This document shows, piece after piece, positions 8,474 to 17,204 of a stretch of DNA of 35,178 bases. Numbering within the stretch: position 1 is the stretch's first letter; each line of letters starts with the position of its first letter. The translations under genes were made by a program, and so were the position numbers. The DNA lies in contig JACQZH010000006.1 in assembly GCA_016213925.1 (NCBI GenBank), positions 1 through 35,178 on the forward strand, in the 5' to 3' direction. Below the pieces are notes generated by a model. It had not been told where the DNA came from, searched no databases, and was given only the letters and a program-made list of their open reading frames with translations. The stretch is from Candidatus Omnitrophota bacterium. Lineage in GTDB: Bacteria; Omnitrophota; Gorgyraeia; B26-G9.

Positions 8474-8887
8474 TCAGGTTGAGAGCGCCTGAACAGCCCT
8501 GTTATTATCCGAAGTTGCAAGCACAAGCTTTGCCGGGCATCCGGAAGGGCAGGCTGTGCCATATATATAGGTAATATTTATACCGCTTTGCGCAAGGCGT
8601 TCAGAAATATTTTTTAACGCTCCGGGACTGTTTTCCAACTCAACGATTATAACATCATCCTCTCTGATAACATTATATCCGTGGCAAGCCAGCTCGCCGA
8701 TGGCCGCGATATTATCGTTGGTTACGAACATAAGTTCCGCTTCGTCGCCTATATTTCTCGCGTATCCGGCAACCGCTTCGACATTTATCCCATGGTTAAC
8801 CAAAAAAGACGTTATTCTTGCCAAAGCACCGACATCATTAACCACCGCAACAGCAACCTGTTTAGTCACAATTAAGCGTTTAATCAC
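8474..8887 (-). CDS. Tandem ACT-domain protein
   Basis: 137 aa, two ACT domains and nothing else. ACT 1 spans ~8-65 (VAVAVVNDVGALARITSFLVNHGINVEAV) and ACT 2 spans ~75-137 (IIVELENSPGALKNISERLAQSGINITYIYG). The glycine/alanine turn between strand 1 and helix 1 that usually binds an amino acid is present in both. Such stand-alone proteins are probable amino-acid sensors or allosteric partners. The start is GTG at 8887: GGAGGG lies 5 nt upstream, while the nearby ATG is out of frame and stops after three codons. It is monocistronic and divergent from the diguanylate cyclase. Confidence 0.85.
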   Translation of the reverse strand: MIKRLIVTKQVAVAVVNDVGALARITSFLVNHGINVEAVAGYARNIGDEAELMFVTNDNIAAIGELACHGYNVIREDDVIIVELENSPGALKNISERLAQSGINITYIYGTACPSGCPAKLVLATSDNNRAVQALST

Positions 8888-8969
8888 TCATTCCCTCCTT
8901 GTTTTATTTGCGCTAATTCGCAGACGCAGCACTTAAGCAGCAGGACGATTTCAAGCCGCGAATGTATAA

Positions 8970-8999
8970 ATTATACCCTTTTAAAATAAAAAAATCCAA
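8970..8999 (-). promoter_or_regulatory. Promoter of the ACT-domain gene
   Basis: Perfect minus-strand TATAAT with TTGGAT 18 nt upstream. The predicted start is near 8963 and the leader about 75 nt. The -35 match is only three of six. Confidence 0.42.
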
Positions 9000-9022
9000 A
9001 GAAAAATATCCCATGATCTGCA

Positions 9023-9042
9023 GTTATAGTTATAGTTATAGT
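9023..9042 (+). repeat. (GTTATA)3 tandem hexamer
   Basis: Three perfect GTTATA units and a partial fourth end directly against the -35 box of the diguanylate cyclase promoter. It may act as an A/T-rich upstream element or be a variable-number repeat. Confidence 0.8.
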
Positions 9043-9071
9043 TTGACTTGCAGCCTACTTTGATTTATATT
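9043..9071 (+). promoter_or_regulatory. Promoter of the diguanylate cyclase gene
   Basis: TTGACT, 17-nt spacer, TATATT. The predicted start is near 9078, with a leader of about 50 nt before AAAGGATATACCC-ATG. Confidence 0.6.
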
Positions 9072-9128
9072 ATTAGTAATACACTTTTTATTTTGTCTTA
9101 ATATCTTCAATCATGAAAGGATATACCC

Positions 9129-10115
9129 ATGCCTGAAGACATGAATATTGCTCAATGCAAAGAAATTGTAGAAAGAATAACTAAAGAAATCATACCTTTG
9201 TTTGACCTAGCAATAAAAAACGATTCTGTTCTTTACAAAAACCCTAATTTAAAACAATGCTGGAACGAAAAAAACTGCAAAAAAGAATCATGTCCGGTTT
9301 TTAAAAACGAATCTAACCTGCGCTGCTGGCAGATTGCCGGCACTTACTGCGGAGGAAAAATCCAAGGGTTATTCGCGGAAAAATACGATAACTGCAAAAT
9401 GTGTGAAGTATATAAGAAAGCCTGCCCGACTATTGTTGAAGAACTTGGAGAAAATTTTAACAATCTCATGTACTTAGTGCATAAACAAAAACATATTACA
9501 GCCGACCATGTAAAAAAGATCGATCATCTTAACAAGGAACTGTTTTCCGCGCTTGAGAACCTTGACTTAAAAAACAGAGAAATCCAGGAATTAGTAATAA
9601 CCGATAAGCTTACCGGGCTGTACAACCGTAATTATCTGTTTGCCACATTGGAAGATGAAATTTCACGTTCAATGCGTTATGATTACCAGTTCTCTCTGCT
9701 GATGATGGATCTTGACGACTTTAAAAAAATAAATGATGAATACGGGCACCTGGAAGGAGACAAGATTCTGTCCTTTTTAGGAGAAATGCTGAAAACCAAA
9801 CTGCGTAAAACCGACCGTTCTTTCCGCTACGGCGGAGAAGAATTCGTCATTGTGCTTCCGGAAACAGAAATGACAATAGCTTTTATGGTAGCTGAACGTA
9901 TCCGCGCGGCATTTGAAGCCAAAACCTTTTCCATGCATCACCCTGCAACCTCTAAAGATACCCTGCTCTCTCCCACGCTCAGTATCGGGGTAATCAGTTA
10001 TCAAAAAGGATTATCCATTCAGGACTTACTGGGAAAAGCGGATGAAGCGATGTATAAAGCAAAATCTCTGGGAAAAAACAAAGTCGTACGGCACGACGAA
10101 TTGAGTACGCTATAA
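9129..10115 (+). CDS. Two-CW domain diguanylate cyclase (GGDEF)
   Basis: 328-aa cytoplasmic protein that should make cyclic di-GMP from two GTP. The N-terminal domain carries eight cysteines (44, 50, 55, 66, 74, 89, 92, 99) with two CW pairs (QCW at 44-45, RCW at 66-67), the layout called a two-CW domain. It is likely a metal- or redox-binding sensor. A short coiled-coil linker (~125-155) leads into the GGDEF domain. The active-site loop reads YGGEEF (236-240) and the inhibitory I-site RKTD (227-230) sits exactly five residues before it, so both catalysis and product feedback should be intact. It is monocistronic between its own promoter and a strong terminator. Confidence 0.92.
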   Translation: MPEDMNIAQCKEIVERITKEIIPLFDLAIKNDSVLYKNPNLKQCWNEKNCKKESCPVFKNESNLRCWQIAGTYCGGKIQGLFAEKYDNCKMCEVYKKACPTIVEELGENFNNLMYLVHKQKHITADHVKKIDHLNKELFSALENLDLKNREIQELVITDKLTGLYNRNYLFATLEDEISRSMRYDYQFSLLMMDLDDFKKINDEYGHLEGDKILSFLGEMLKTKLRKTDRSFRYGGEEFVIVLPETEMTIAFMVAERIRAAFEAKTFSMHHPATSKDTLLSPTLSIGVISYQKGLSIQDLLGKADEAMYKAKSLGKNKVVRHDELSTL

Positions 10116-10116
10116 A

Positions 10117-10158
10117 AATAGCCCCGGCAAAAACAATTGCCGGGGCTATTTTATTTTT
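10117..10158. terminator. Bidirectional terminator
   Basis: 13-bp perfect stem AATAGCCCCGGCA / TGCCGGGGCTATT (10117-10129 and 10138-10150) with an 8-nt loop, followed by TTATTTTTT on plus and TTTTTA on minus. It serves both the diguanylate cyclase and the convergent cold-shock gene. Confidence 0.9.
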
Positions 10159-10161
10159 TGA

Positions 10162-10362
10162 TTATAATTTTACTACTTTTGAAGCTTGACTTCCTTTTGG
10201 GCCCTGCTGAATTTCAAATTCAACCGCCTGGCCTTCTTCTAGAGATTTATAGCCGTCGCCCTGAATTTCGCTGTGATGCACGAATACGTCAACGCCTGTC
10301 TCAGAAGTAATAAATCCATAACCTTTTTGGTTGCTAAACCATTTTACTGTACCTTTTGCCAT
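10162..10362 (-). CDS. cspA: Cold-shock protein, CspA family
   Basis: 66-aa single cold-shock domain, the usual length. RNP1 (KGYGFI) and RNP2 (VFVHHS) are both intact, preceded by GTVKWFSNQ. It binds single-stranded RNA/DNA and acts as an RNA chaperone. A strong AGGAGG ribosome binding site lies 11 nt before ATG, and a consensus sigma-70 promoter lies about 120 nt upstream, which leaves a long untranslated leader as is typical of cspA mRNAs. The symbol denotes the family; which paralogue this represents cannot be told. Confidence 0.96.
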   Translation of the reverse strand: MAKGTVKWFSNQKGYGFITSETGVDVFVHHSEIQGDGYKSLEEGQAVEFEIQQGPKGSQASKVVKL

Positions 10363-10487
10363 TACTTACCACACCTCCTGCTTTTTCAGACTATAGTAAA
10401 CAATTTCAGAAACTAAAAAAACCACAAGGCAAGTTATTTTCTGCCATGCGGCTTTATATTTTCTTCCCTTTATTTACTACAGCCATA

Positions 10488-10516
10488 AGTATACACTACC
10501 TTCACGGTTCTGTCAA
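10488..10516 (-). promoter_or_regulatory. Near-consensus promoter and ~118-nt leader of cspA
   Basis: Minus-strand perfect TTGACA, 17-nt spacer, TATACT. The predicted start is near 10480, so the transcript carries about 118 nt of leader before the ATG at 10362. Confidence 0.78.
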
Positions 10517-10531
10517 CTAAATAAAGTCAAA

Positions 10532-12241
10532 CTAATTTTCCTTCCTATAAATACTTAAGCATACCGGTTTATCAGGTAAGATATTGTATTGCAGCGCCTC
10601 CTGAAAAATAAAATCAGCTTCCGCTGAGTCATAGTTTTTAAGTTCATATCCCTGAAGGAATAACTGGCCGGCGCAATCCTGCTGAAACGGGCAAGGAAAA
10701 CCAGTTTGCGCAAAAAAATTATTGATTTGACATTCCAAGTATTTACTTTGCGGCCAGAATTCATGCGGCTGTATATCGGCAATAATCAAATACCTCATCT
10801 GCGATAAAAACTCAAGAAACATGCCGGGATTAGAAAAAAAATCAATAACTTGAGGCGTTGCATTGCATTCTAAAATCAATATCGATATCAAGCGGGTATA
10901 CAGGCTAACCTGCGCAGGCTCTGATCCAAAGGACAACACCCCGATCTTCTCCCGGGAATCATTAAAACAGGAAAATAATTTTTTAGCCTGTTCTTGTTTG
11001 GAAAATTCGCAGTATATGCTGTGGCCTAAACCATTAACGCTATTCAAGTATGTCACTGAAGCCATCCTAACCTTGCCTTGATAAATCAAAAATAAGGATG
11101 CCATGATAACTCCGCTAACACATATGCGTTTGATAATTTTATGCGGTATTTTCAGCAATGCTACCGCGCTACGCAGCGCAATCGCAGGCAATACCGCAAA
11201 AACATAACTTCCCTGTAAAAAGTAGAACCTTTCCTGCCCGGGCCGGATACTGTGCAGGCTTGAAAAAGCATTGAATTTCTCTGTTATAACAAGAATCAGC
11301 GCAAGCAGAATAAACGGACTAAACACCCATAAATAGACATATTTTTTTCCTGCCCAGCGCTGCATTAAAGATAAGCTTAACGCCGCAATAGCAATACACC
11401 CTCCAAATAAACCCGTGCCTTCTAGAGCCGCCGCCCTAATAAACCATCCCACTAATTGAAAAAAGTTAAGCGATTCAAAAAAAGCAATATTTACCACCGC
11501 GCCAAGTGAATGCATTATAGCCGGTTTATTGCAGTAATACGGCAGAAAAATAATCCCTGCTAATATTAACGAAATAAAAAAGTTTTTTTGTTTTTTAGTA
11601 TTACGAAACTTGATCATCCTCCCTAGCGCATACACAAGCGGGCCAAGCAGAAATACTATCAGAAATTGCCTAGTTAACATCAAAAAACCTAAAGCAATAC
11701 CAAATGCTATCGAGCTTTTTCTATCGGTAAAACCGCGGCTGAATAAAAACATTGCCGCTGCCAGCATTACCATTGCCAATGAAGCCATCTCAAGGTTAAA
11801 CTGGTAAAGCGCTGAATTAACTGCCGGATAACTGGATAAAAGCAGCGCTGATAAAAATCCGCTTCCCTCGCATATTTTTTCTCCCGCATAATAAATGCTT
11901 AAGCACAATACAATATAAAATAAAGCGCTATTCAAAAGAATAACCCGCGCACTAAAAAAACCAAGTCCTATTTTCAATACAGCTGCGCAAATATAATAAA
12001 GCGGCGGATAAGTATGCACCCTATCCATGAAATGGCTCAGCCACATCCCTTCACCTGATTTTATTTCCCGGATAAGGCAATAAGCATTATGCAAATGCTG
12101 ATTAACTGCTTTACCCTGCGGAAGAGGTTTATGCTTAAGCCAAAAACAAACACTTAAAAACTGAACCGCAATCATTAAAAGTAAAAACCAAACCAAATAT
12201 TTGCTTAACTTTTTTTGTTTTTGAATATTACCATAAACCAT
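10532..12241 (-). CDS. GT-C (PMT/ArnT-type) membrane glycosyltransferase
   Basis: 569-aa polytopic membrane protein with about ten hydrophobic segments in the first ~400 residues and a soluble C-terminal domain. The first external loop contains acidic residues and HTYPPLYY, matching the loop that holds the catalytic Asp and the YPP-type element in GT39/ArnT-like enzymes. Such enzymes transfer sugars from polyprenyl-phosphate donors to lipids, proteins or polymers on the outer face of the inner membrane. AGGA lies 6-7 nt before ATG. No other glycan genes adjoin it, so the acceptor is unknown. Confidence 0.75.
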   Translation of the reverse strand: MVYGNIQKQKKLSKYLVWFLLLMIAVQFLSVCFWLKHKPLPQGKAVNQHLHNAYCLIREIKSGEGMWLSHFMDRVHTYPPLYYICAAVLKIGLGFFSARVILLNSALFYIVLCLSIYYAGEKICEGSGFLSALLLSSYPAVNSALYQFNLEMASLAMVMLAAAMFLFSRGFTDRKSSIAFGIALGFLMLTRQFLIVFLLGPLVYALGRMIKFRNTKKQKNFFISLILAGIIFLPYYCNKPAIMHSLGAVVNIAFFESLNFFQLVGWFIRAAALEGTGLFGGCIAIAALSLSLMQRWAGKKYVYLWVFSPFILLALILVITEKFNAFSSLHSIRPGQERFYFLQGSYVFAVLPAIALRSAVALLKIPHKIIKRICVSGVIMASLFLIYQGKVRMASVTYLNSVNGLGHSIYCEFSKQEQAKKLFSCFNDSREKIGVLSFGSEPAQVSLYTRLISILILECNATPQVIDFFSNPGMFLEFLSQMRYLIIADIQPHEFWPQSKYLECQINNFFAQTGFPCPFQQDCAGQLFLQGYELKNYDSAEADFIFQEALQYNILPDKPVCLSIYRKEN

Positions 12242-12375
12242 ATATTATCCTATCAGCTTTTACGTTAATCGTCATTTTATCATAAACTTACCGTTGCCGT
12301 AAAAAAAATAATCATTACCGGTAACTACCTTGTTTTTTAGAAAAATTTTTCTGATTCCGGAAAAACTTTTCCGCG

Positions 12376-12406
12376 TTTTCGCGGGGGAAAATTTCCCCCG
12401 CGAAAA
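12376..12406. repeat. 31-nt near-perfect palindrome
   Basis: 15-nt arms TTTTCGCGGGGGAAA / TTTCCCCCGCGAAAA around one central base. No T-run follows on either strand, so it is not a standard terminator. It lies within the only gene-free stretch of about 300 bases (12242-12544). That stretch otherwise shows only A/T-rich sequence and a 70-codon ORF judged to be spurious. Confidence 0.85.
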
Positions 12407-12544
12407 ATAAAAAATCAAAGCCTTATTTTTTGCTCTTAGAAAGTTATGTTTGCTAAAAATTACTATGACTTTATTTTTTGGCACATATATTGCTTTATTA
12501 ATTTAAACAAGGCTTACAACAACTTTTAACCCAAAGGACTGCGC

Positions 12545-12868
12545 ATGACGAAAAACCTCATTACTCTAACATTGCTTTCAAGCCTGTTTATCGGATTAAC
12601 CGGATGCGCCAGCTTAAACGCCAGGATAAACCGTATTTCAATCAACATGCACAAAGACGAAGTACGCGCGCTGATGGGAAATAATTTTAAAGCATTGGCA
12701 TCCAAAGTAGACAAGGAAGGCAGAGTGCTTGACCTTTGGGAAATCTATGACGAAAAAACGAAAAAACAATATGTAATTTATTTTTTAAATAACAGGGTTT
12801 CGCAATGGGGCAATAAAGAAGAATTGCAGAATTTTCCGGAACTTCATTCATCTAAATTAAACCCTTAA
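12545..12868 (+). CDS. Small lipoprotein, SmpA/BamE-like fold
   Basis: 107 aa. The signal peptide MTKNLITLTLLSSLFIGLTGC ends in a lipobox (LTGC), so Cys21 should be lipidated. The mature region opens with ISINMHKDEVRALMGNNF, the helix-turn pattern typical of SmpA/OmlA-like domains, then a short beta-rich part (LDLWEIYDEKTKKQYVIYFLNNRV). BamE is part of the outer-membrane assembly machine, but many small lipoproteins share this fold, so BamE identity is not claimed. AAAGGA lies 6 nt upstream of ATG. It is monocistronic, ending at a bidirectional hairpin. Confidence 0.78.
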   Translation: MTKNLITLTLLSSLFIGLTGCASLNARINRISINMHKDEVRALMGNNFKALASKVDKEGRVLDLWEIYDEKTKKQYVIYFLNNRVSQWGNKEELQNFPELHSSKLNP

Positions 12869-12896
12869 TTTTTCAGACTAACACTCTCTTCTCCTT

Positions 12897-12928
12897 AAAA
12901 AACCTCTTGCTTTGGCAAGAGGTTTTTT
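12897..12928. terminator. Bidirectional terminator
   Basis: AAAAAACCTCTTGC, TTTG loop, GCAAGAGGTTTTTT: a perfect stem with A- and T-runs on both sides. It separates the convergent lipoprotein and helicase genes. Confidence 0.92.
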
Positions 12929-12950
12929 AATCACCAGGGCTTAAAATCAA

Positions 12951-14531
12951 CTATTTTTTCGAACGGCTTTCTTTAGCTTTTTCTATAACCAGGCTTGAAT
13001 CCTTTTTTCTTCCCCGGAAATAAGAAAGCACCATTTCCGCCTCATGAAAAGGCAGGCTGACAAAAGAAAATCTTTCAAGAATCTGAACATCCCTGATTTT
13101 TTCCTCCCGCACGTTACATTTATCCCTGATAATTTGAGTTAATTTTTTATTGGTTAATCCGTCTTGTTTGCCCTGGCTGACAAAAAGCCTGGTTTTGCCT
13201 TTATTATCTACTCCGGAATCTTTGATCTGGGAATAGCTTTTTTCATCAAGCTCTCCACCGAAAGAACACTGCAAAAGCGCGCAGATAACATCTTGGGCTT
13301 CGTTATCTTTCAACAAATCTTCCGCCATTTCAATAAATTCCGGCTGGGGCCCGGATTTTATAATTTCTTCAAGCCGCGACTTAATCCTTAACTTCTTACT
13401 TTTAATAACTTCATCTATCCTTGGCAGCCTTGCCCTGCGGATATCGGTTTTTGCAACTCTGCTGATATATTGAAGCTTTCGGTATTCCTGCGGCGTAATA
13501 AAGGTTATGGCATTTCCGGTTTTTCCGGCGCGGCCGGTCCGTCCAACGCGATGCACATATGACTGCGGGTCATGCGGAAGAGAATAATTAATCACATGCG
13601 TAAGATCCTGAACATCTATGCCGCGTGCCGCCACATCCGTAGCCACAAGCACGTTTACCAGTTGTTTTTTGAATTTATTCAAAATCTTTTCTCTTACATT
13701 CTGGGCCATATCTCCGTGCAAAGCATCGGCATCATAGCCGCGTTCCATTAAATGTGCTGCAACAGTATCTACATCTATCTTTGTCCGGCAGAAAACAAGG
13801 CCGAAAAACTCCTCTTCAATATCGATAATCCGGCAGAGCGCTTCGAATTTATTAGCTTCGCTGACCTCAAAATATATCTGATCAGTCTGGCTGACCGTAA
13901 GCTGGCCTTTTGTTACCTTAAAAATCTCATGTTCTTTCATGTATTTTTTCGCGATATCCATTATTTCCTGCGGCATCGTAGCGGAAAACAGCAGCGTTCT
14001 TTTTGCCGGATTCGTGCTTTTCATGATTTCGCTTACATCCTCAAAAAACCCCATATTCAGCATTTCATCCGCCTCATCAAGGACAAGAAAAGAAATCGCG
14101 TCAAGCCGTAATGTGCGGCGGTGAAGATGGTCAAGTATCCTTCCCGGAGTCCCGACTACGATATCAACTCCCTTGCGCAGGCTTCTTAACTGCAATTCCA
14201 TAGATTGGCCCCCGTAAATCGGCACAATCGTCAATTCTTTTTTACCTTTCAAGGAATATATCTCTTCAGCAACCTGAATTGCCAGCTCACGCGTAGGAGT
14301 AAGCACAAGCACCTGGACTGTTTTCGCTTTCCTTTGAATAAGTTCAATGATCGGAAGGCCGAATGCCGCGGTTTTCCCGGTTCCGGTCTGCGCTTGCCCG
14401 ACTATATCTTTTGTCCCGGTAAGCATTGCCGGAATTGTTTTCTCCTGAATAGGAGTCGGTGTTTCAAATCCTTTTAGCTCCAGCACCTTAAGCGTTTCAG
14501 GGGAAAGGCCTAGGTTTTCAAATGATTTCAT
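12951..14531 (-). CDS. deaD: DEAD-box ATP-dependent RNA helicase (DeaD/CsdA type)
   Basis: 526 aa, full set of superfamily 2 motifs: Q motif (FETPTPIQEKTIP), motif I AQTGTGKTAAF, PTRELAIQ, GTPGRILDHL, DEAD in VLDEADEML, SAT, VFCRTK, ATDVAARGIDV and HRVGRTGRAGKTG. The C-terminal ~80 residues (TRLFVSQGKQDGLTNKKLTQ...) match the DbpA-type RNA-binding domain found in DeaD/CsdA, which unwinds structured RNA during ribosome assembly and in the cold. No strong ribosome binding site precedes the ATG at 14531. It is monocistronic and divergent from the flavoprotein gene. Co-occurrence with the cspA-family gene 2 kb away fits a cold-response theme, although other genes lie between. Confidence 0.94.
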   Translation of the reverse strand: MKSFENLGLSPETLKVLELKGFETPTPIQEKTIPAMLTGTKDIVGQAQTGTGKTAAFGLPIIELIQRKAKTVQVLVLTPTRELAIQVAEEIYSLKGKKELTIVPIYGGQSMELQLRSLRKGVDIVVGTPGRILDHLHRRTLRLDAISFLVLDEADEMLNMGFFEDVSEIMKSTNPAKRTLLFSATMPQEIMDIAKKYMKEHEIFKVTKGQLTVSQTDQIYFEVSEANKFEALCRIIDIEEEFFGLVFCRTKIDVDTVAAHLMERGYDADALHGDMAQNVREKILNKFKKQLVNVLVATDVAARGIDVQDLTHVINYSLPHDPQSYVHRVGRTGRAGKTGNAITFITPQEYRKLQYISRVAKTDIRRARLPRIDEVIKSKKLRIKSRLEEIIKSGPQPEFIEMAEDLLKDNEAQDVICALLQCSFGGELDEKSYSQIKDSGVDNKGKTRLFVSQGKQDGLTNKKLTQIIRDKCNVREEKIRDVQILERFSFVSLPFHEAEMVLSYFRGRKKDSSLVIEKAKESRSKK

Positions 14532-14595
14532 CTGATTATCCGCTTTCTTTTGTTTTTATAGCATTTGTTTAGTTATTATCTCAATCTTAATTTCT

Positions 14596-14604
14596 ATTAT
14601 AACA
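14596..14604 (-). promoter_or_regulatory. Extended -10 promoter of the helicase gene
   Basis: Minus-strand TG-T-TATAAT is a perfect extended -10 element. The -35 region is only T-rich. The predicted leader is about 58 nt. Confidence 0.48.
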
Positions 14605-14667
14605 GCAAGCCTCGCCTAAAAAAACCAAAAATAAAAAATAAATCCGGATTGACGAAACGCTGGTTTT

Positions 14668-15858
14668 ATGAAAAAATACTATTCATTAACCATGGATAAA
14701 GACGTTCTCATCATCGGAGCCGGCGCTGCCGGGCTAATCTGCGCTATTGAAGCCGGCAGGCGGAAGCGTTCTGTAGTAATATTAGAACATAACCGCGATA
14801 TCGGCCGCAAATTAAGTATTTGCGGCGGAGGCCGTTGTAATTTTACTAATATTAATATCGGGCCGGAACACTATATTTCCCAAAACCCTCATTTTCTAAA
14901 ATCTGCTTTATCGCGTTACAGGCCCGAAAATTTCTGCGGCTTATTAAAAAAACATGCCGTATCTTACCATGAAAAAAAATTCGGCCAGCTTTTTTGCGAT
15001 AATTCCGCGAAAGAAATAATCGGCATGTTTATCAAGGAATGCCGTTACGCGCATGTTTCCATCTTAAGCGGAATAAAAATAAACAGCCTTAAAAAAAACC
15101 ATGTTTTTACCGTTTCCACTAATAAAGGCGTGTTCACAGGCAAAAGCCTTGTTATCGCAACCGGCGGCCTTTCCATGCCCTCTGTCGGAGCAACTGATTT
15201 AGGATACCGGATTGCCCGCCAGTTTGGTTTAAAAATTACCCCTGTTAAACCAGGCCTTGTTCCGCTTATTTGGGATAGTAAAAATAAAAAAATATTTTCC
15301 GCTCTTTGCGGTGTTTCGGTCAAAGCAAAGGCCAGCTTTAAAAAAATCAGTTTTACGGATAACCTGTTATTCACGCACAAAGGCCTTAGCGGGCCGGCAA
15401 TACTGCAAATATCTTCATATTTAACCCCCGGCGACGAGATTTGTCTGGATTTTATTCCCGAGTTAAACTTTATTGAAATTTTTAAAAATCATTCTCAAGA
15501 TAAAATAAAGCTGAAAAATATTCTAAAGGATATTTTGCCGCAACGCCTTGTCGAAGTTCTCGCAAGGCATTTTCCTGCGGAAAAACCTGTGTCTTCCTAC
15601 ACTCCAGATGAACTAAAAAAAATCGAACATATTCTTCGCGCCTGGAAAGTTATCTCTAACAAAACGCAAGGCTACGAAAAAGCCGAGGTTACCATAGGCG
15701 GCGTTGACACAAGCGAATTGTCTTCAAAAACAATGGAATCAAAAAAAGTCCCCGGCCTTTATTTTATCGGAGAAGTATTGGATGTCAGCGGGCATTTAGG
15801 CGGCTACAACCTGCACTGGGCCTGGGCCAGCGGATTCACTGCCGGCCAATATGCCTGA
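14668..15858 (+). CDS. HI0933-family flavoprotein (YhiN-like)
   Basis: 396-aa FAD-dependent oxidoreductase. The dinucleotide-binding motif is VLIIGAGAAGLICAIEAG, followed by the family hallmark GRKLSICGGGRCNFTN, the mid-region ATGGLSMPSVGATDLGY, TIGGVDTSELSSKTMES and the C-terminal FAD contact LGGYNLHWAWASG. Proteins of this family (HI0933/YhiN) are widespread, but their physiological reaction is poorly defined. Two starts are possible: ATG at 14668 and ATG at 14692 (MDKDVL), the latter being closer to the FAD motif as in most homologues. Neither has a good ribosome binding site. It is convergent with the transporter gene, with an 8-nt gap. Confidence 0.9.
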   Translation: MKKYYSLTMDKDVLIIGAGAAGLICAIEAGRRKRSVVILEHNRDIGRKLSICGGGRCNFTNINIGPEHYISQNPHFLKSALSRYRPENFCGLLKKHAVSYHEKKFGQLFCDNSAKEIIGMFIKECRYAHVSILSGIKINSLKKNHVFTVSTNKGVFTGKSLVIATGGLSMPSVGATDLGYRIARQFGLKITPVKPGLVPLIWDSKNKKIFSALCGVSVKAKASFKKISFTDNLLFTHKGLSGPAILQISSYLTPGDEICLDFIPELNFIEIFKNHSQDKIKLKNILKDILPQRLVEVLARHFPAEKPVSSYTPDELKKIEHILRAWKVISNKTQGYEKAEVTIGGVDTSELSSKTMESKKVPGLYFIGEVLDVSGHLGGYNLHWAWASGFTAGQYA

Positions 15859-15866
15859 TTTTCACG

Positions 15867-17186
15867 CTAAACACGAATGAACAAAAAATATCTTAACCAG
15901 ATATATACGCAACTAATGAGCACTGACTGCATCATCAAGGGAAGCCCATATTTTAAGAAACTTAAAAAAGTTATCGGATATTTATTGCGTTCGCCGATTT
16001 TTGCCATAACCAGGTTCGCTGATGCTCCGATCAATGTCCCGTTTCCTCCAAGACAGGCGCCTAAAGCAAGCGACCACCATAGCGGCGCGGTAATTTGCGC
16101 GTTCAACTGCGCCTGCCCCAATCCGGAATAATACGAAGAAAGTTTTTCTATCACTTCCTTGATCATCGGAATCATTGTGATAACAAACGGAATATTATCC
16201 AGTAAAGAAGATAGCACCGCGCTGCCGGCCAGAATCATCATGCATAATAACAATACATTCGTACCGCCAACCTTGATTATCCACTGCGCTATCAACGAAA
16301 TCACGCCGGTATATTCCAAACCGGCAACAATCATAAATAACCCGATAAAGAAAAACACCAGCCCCCATTCCACGCGCATCAAAGTCATATCTACCTCTGA
16401 ACGGCATACGGCAACCATGATCATGCTTCCGCAAAGAGCGATAATTCCCGGCTCAAGGCCGGTGATAGTGTGGGTAAAAAAGCCGGCCAATATCGCTCCT
16501 AATACCCAGAGAGCGTAACGCATTCTTTTTTTATCAATAATCGCCAGATCAGGCAGAGCCTGCGTTATCCTAGACTTTATCTCCTTTGGAACATGCCACT
16601 TCTTCCGAAACAGCATATATACCGTTGCTAAAAATACCAGGAACACTATTGTTATTACCGGAGTTAAGTTAAAAAGAAAATCATTAAAAGATAATCCAGC
16701 CTGTAAGCCGATTAGAATATTCGGCGGGTCTCCGATCAATGTTGCCGTTCCGCCGATATTTGACGCGATAGCTTCAAGGATTAAAAAAGGCGTCGGAGAT
16801 ATTTCCAGTATTTCCATAACCAAAATAGTTATCGGAGCAATCAGAATAATCGTTGTCACATTATCAAGGAACGCTGAAAGCACAACTGTCACGCTTAAAA
16901 ACAAGATCAGGATCATCATCGGATTTCCTCTCGCCAGTTTCGCGACACTGATCGCGACCCATTCAAAAAATCCGGTCTTTGATAAAACATGCACACAGGT
17001 CATCATCCCGACAAGAAGAAATATCACGTTTAAATCCACTGCCCTAACCGCTGTTTCAAAAGGAACCAGCCGCAGCAAAAGCATTATCGATGCCCCGACT
17101 ACAACGATAATCGTTTTCTCGATTTTTTCCATAACAATAAACGCGTAAACAATAACAAAAATTAAACTTGCCAATATCCCTTGCAT
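15867..17186 (-). CDS. ArsB/NhaD-type ion transporter (IT superfamily)
   Basis: 439-aa inner-membrane protein with about 11-12 hydrophobic segments. The duplicated IT-superfamily signature is visible as SAFLDNVTTIILIAPI and SNIGGTATLIGDPPNILIG in the first half, and SSLLDNIPFVITMIPM and GGNGTLIGASANLVMAK in the second. This places it with ArsB/NhaD/CitM-like carriers. Substrate choice (Na+/H+, arsenite or an organic anion) cannot be read. It lies 18 nt after the EIIA-CBS gene, so they form one unit, and the EIIA-CBS protein is the likely regulator. An AAGGA ribosome binding site precedes ATG. Confidence 0.87.
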   Translation of the reverse strand: MQGILASLIFVIVYAFIVMEKIEKTIIVVVGASIMLLLRLVPFETAVRAVDLNVIFLLVGMMTCVHVLSKTGFFEWVAISVAKLARGNPMMILILFLSVTVVLSAFLDNVTTIILIAPITILVMEILEISPTPFLILEAIASNIGGTATLIGDPPNILIGLQAGLSFNDFLFNLTPVITIVFLVFLATVYMLFRKKWHVPKEIKSRITQALPDLAIIDKKRMRYALWVLGAILAGFFTHTITGLEPGIIALCGSMIMVAVCRSEVDMTLMRVEWGLVFFFIGLFMIVAGLEYTGVISLIAQWIIKVGGTNVLLLCMMILAGSAVLSSLLDNIPFVITMIPMIKEVIEKLSSYYSGLGQAQLNAQITAPLWWSLALGACLGGNGTLIGASANLVMAKIGERNKYPITFLSFLKYGLPLMMQSVLISCVYIWLRYFLFIRV

Positions 17187-17204
17187 ATTATAAGTATCCT
17201 TCTT

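Noticed and set aside
12272-12484. 70-codon minus-strand ORF
   Set aside because: It spans the palindrome, is lysine/phenylalanine-rich from A/T-rich sequence, and has no recognisable family.
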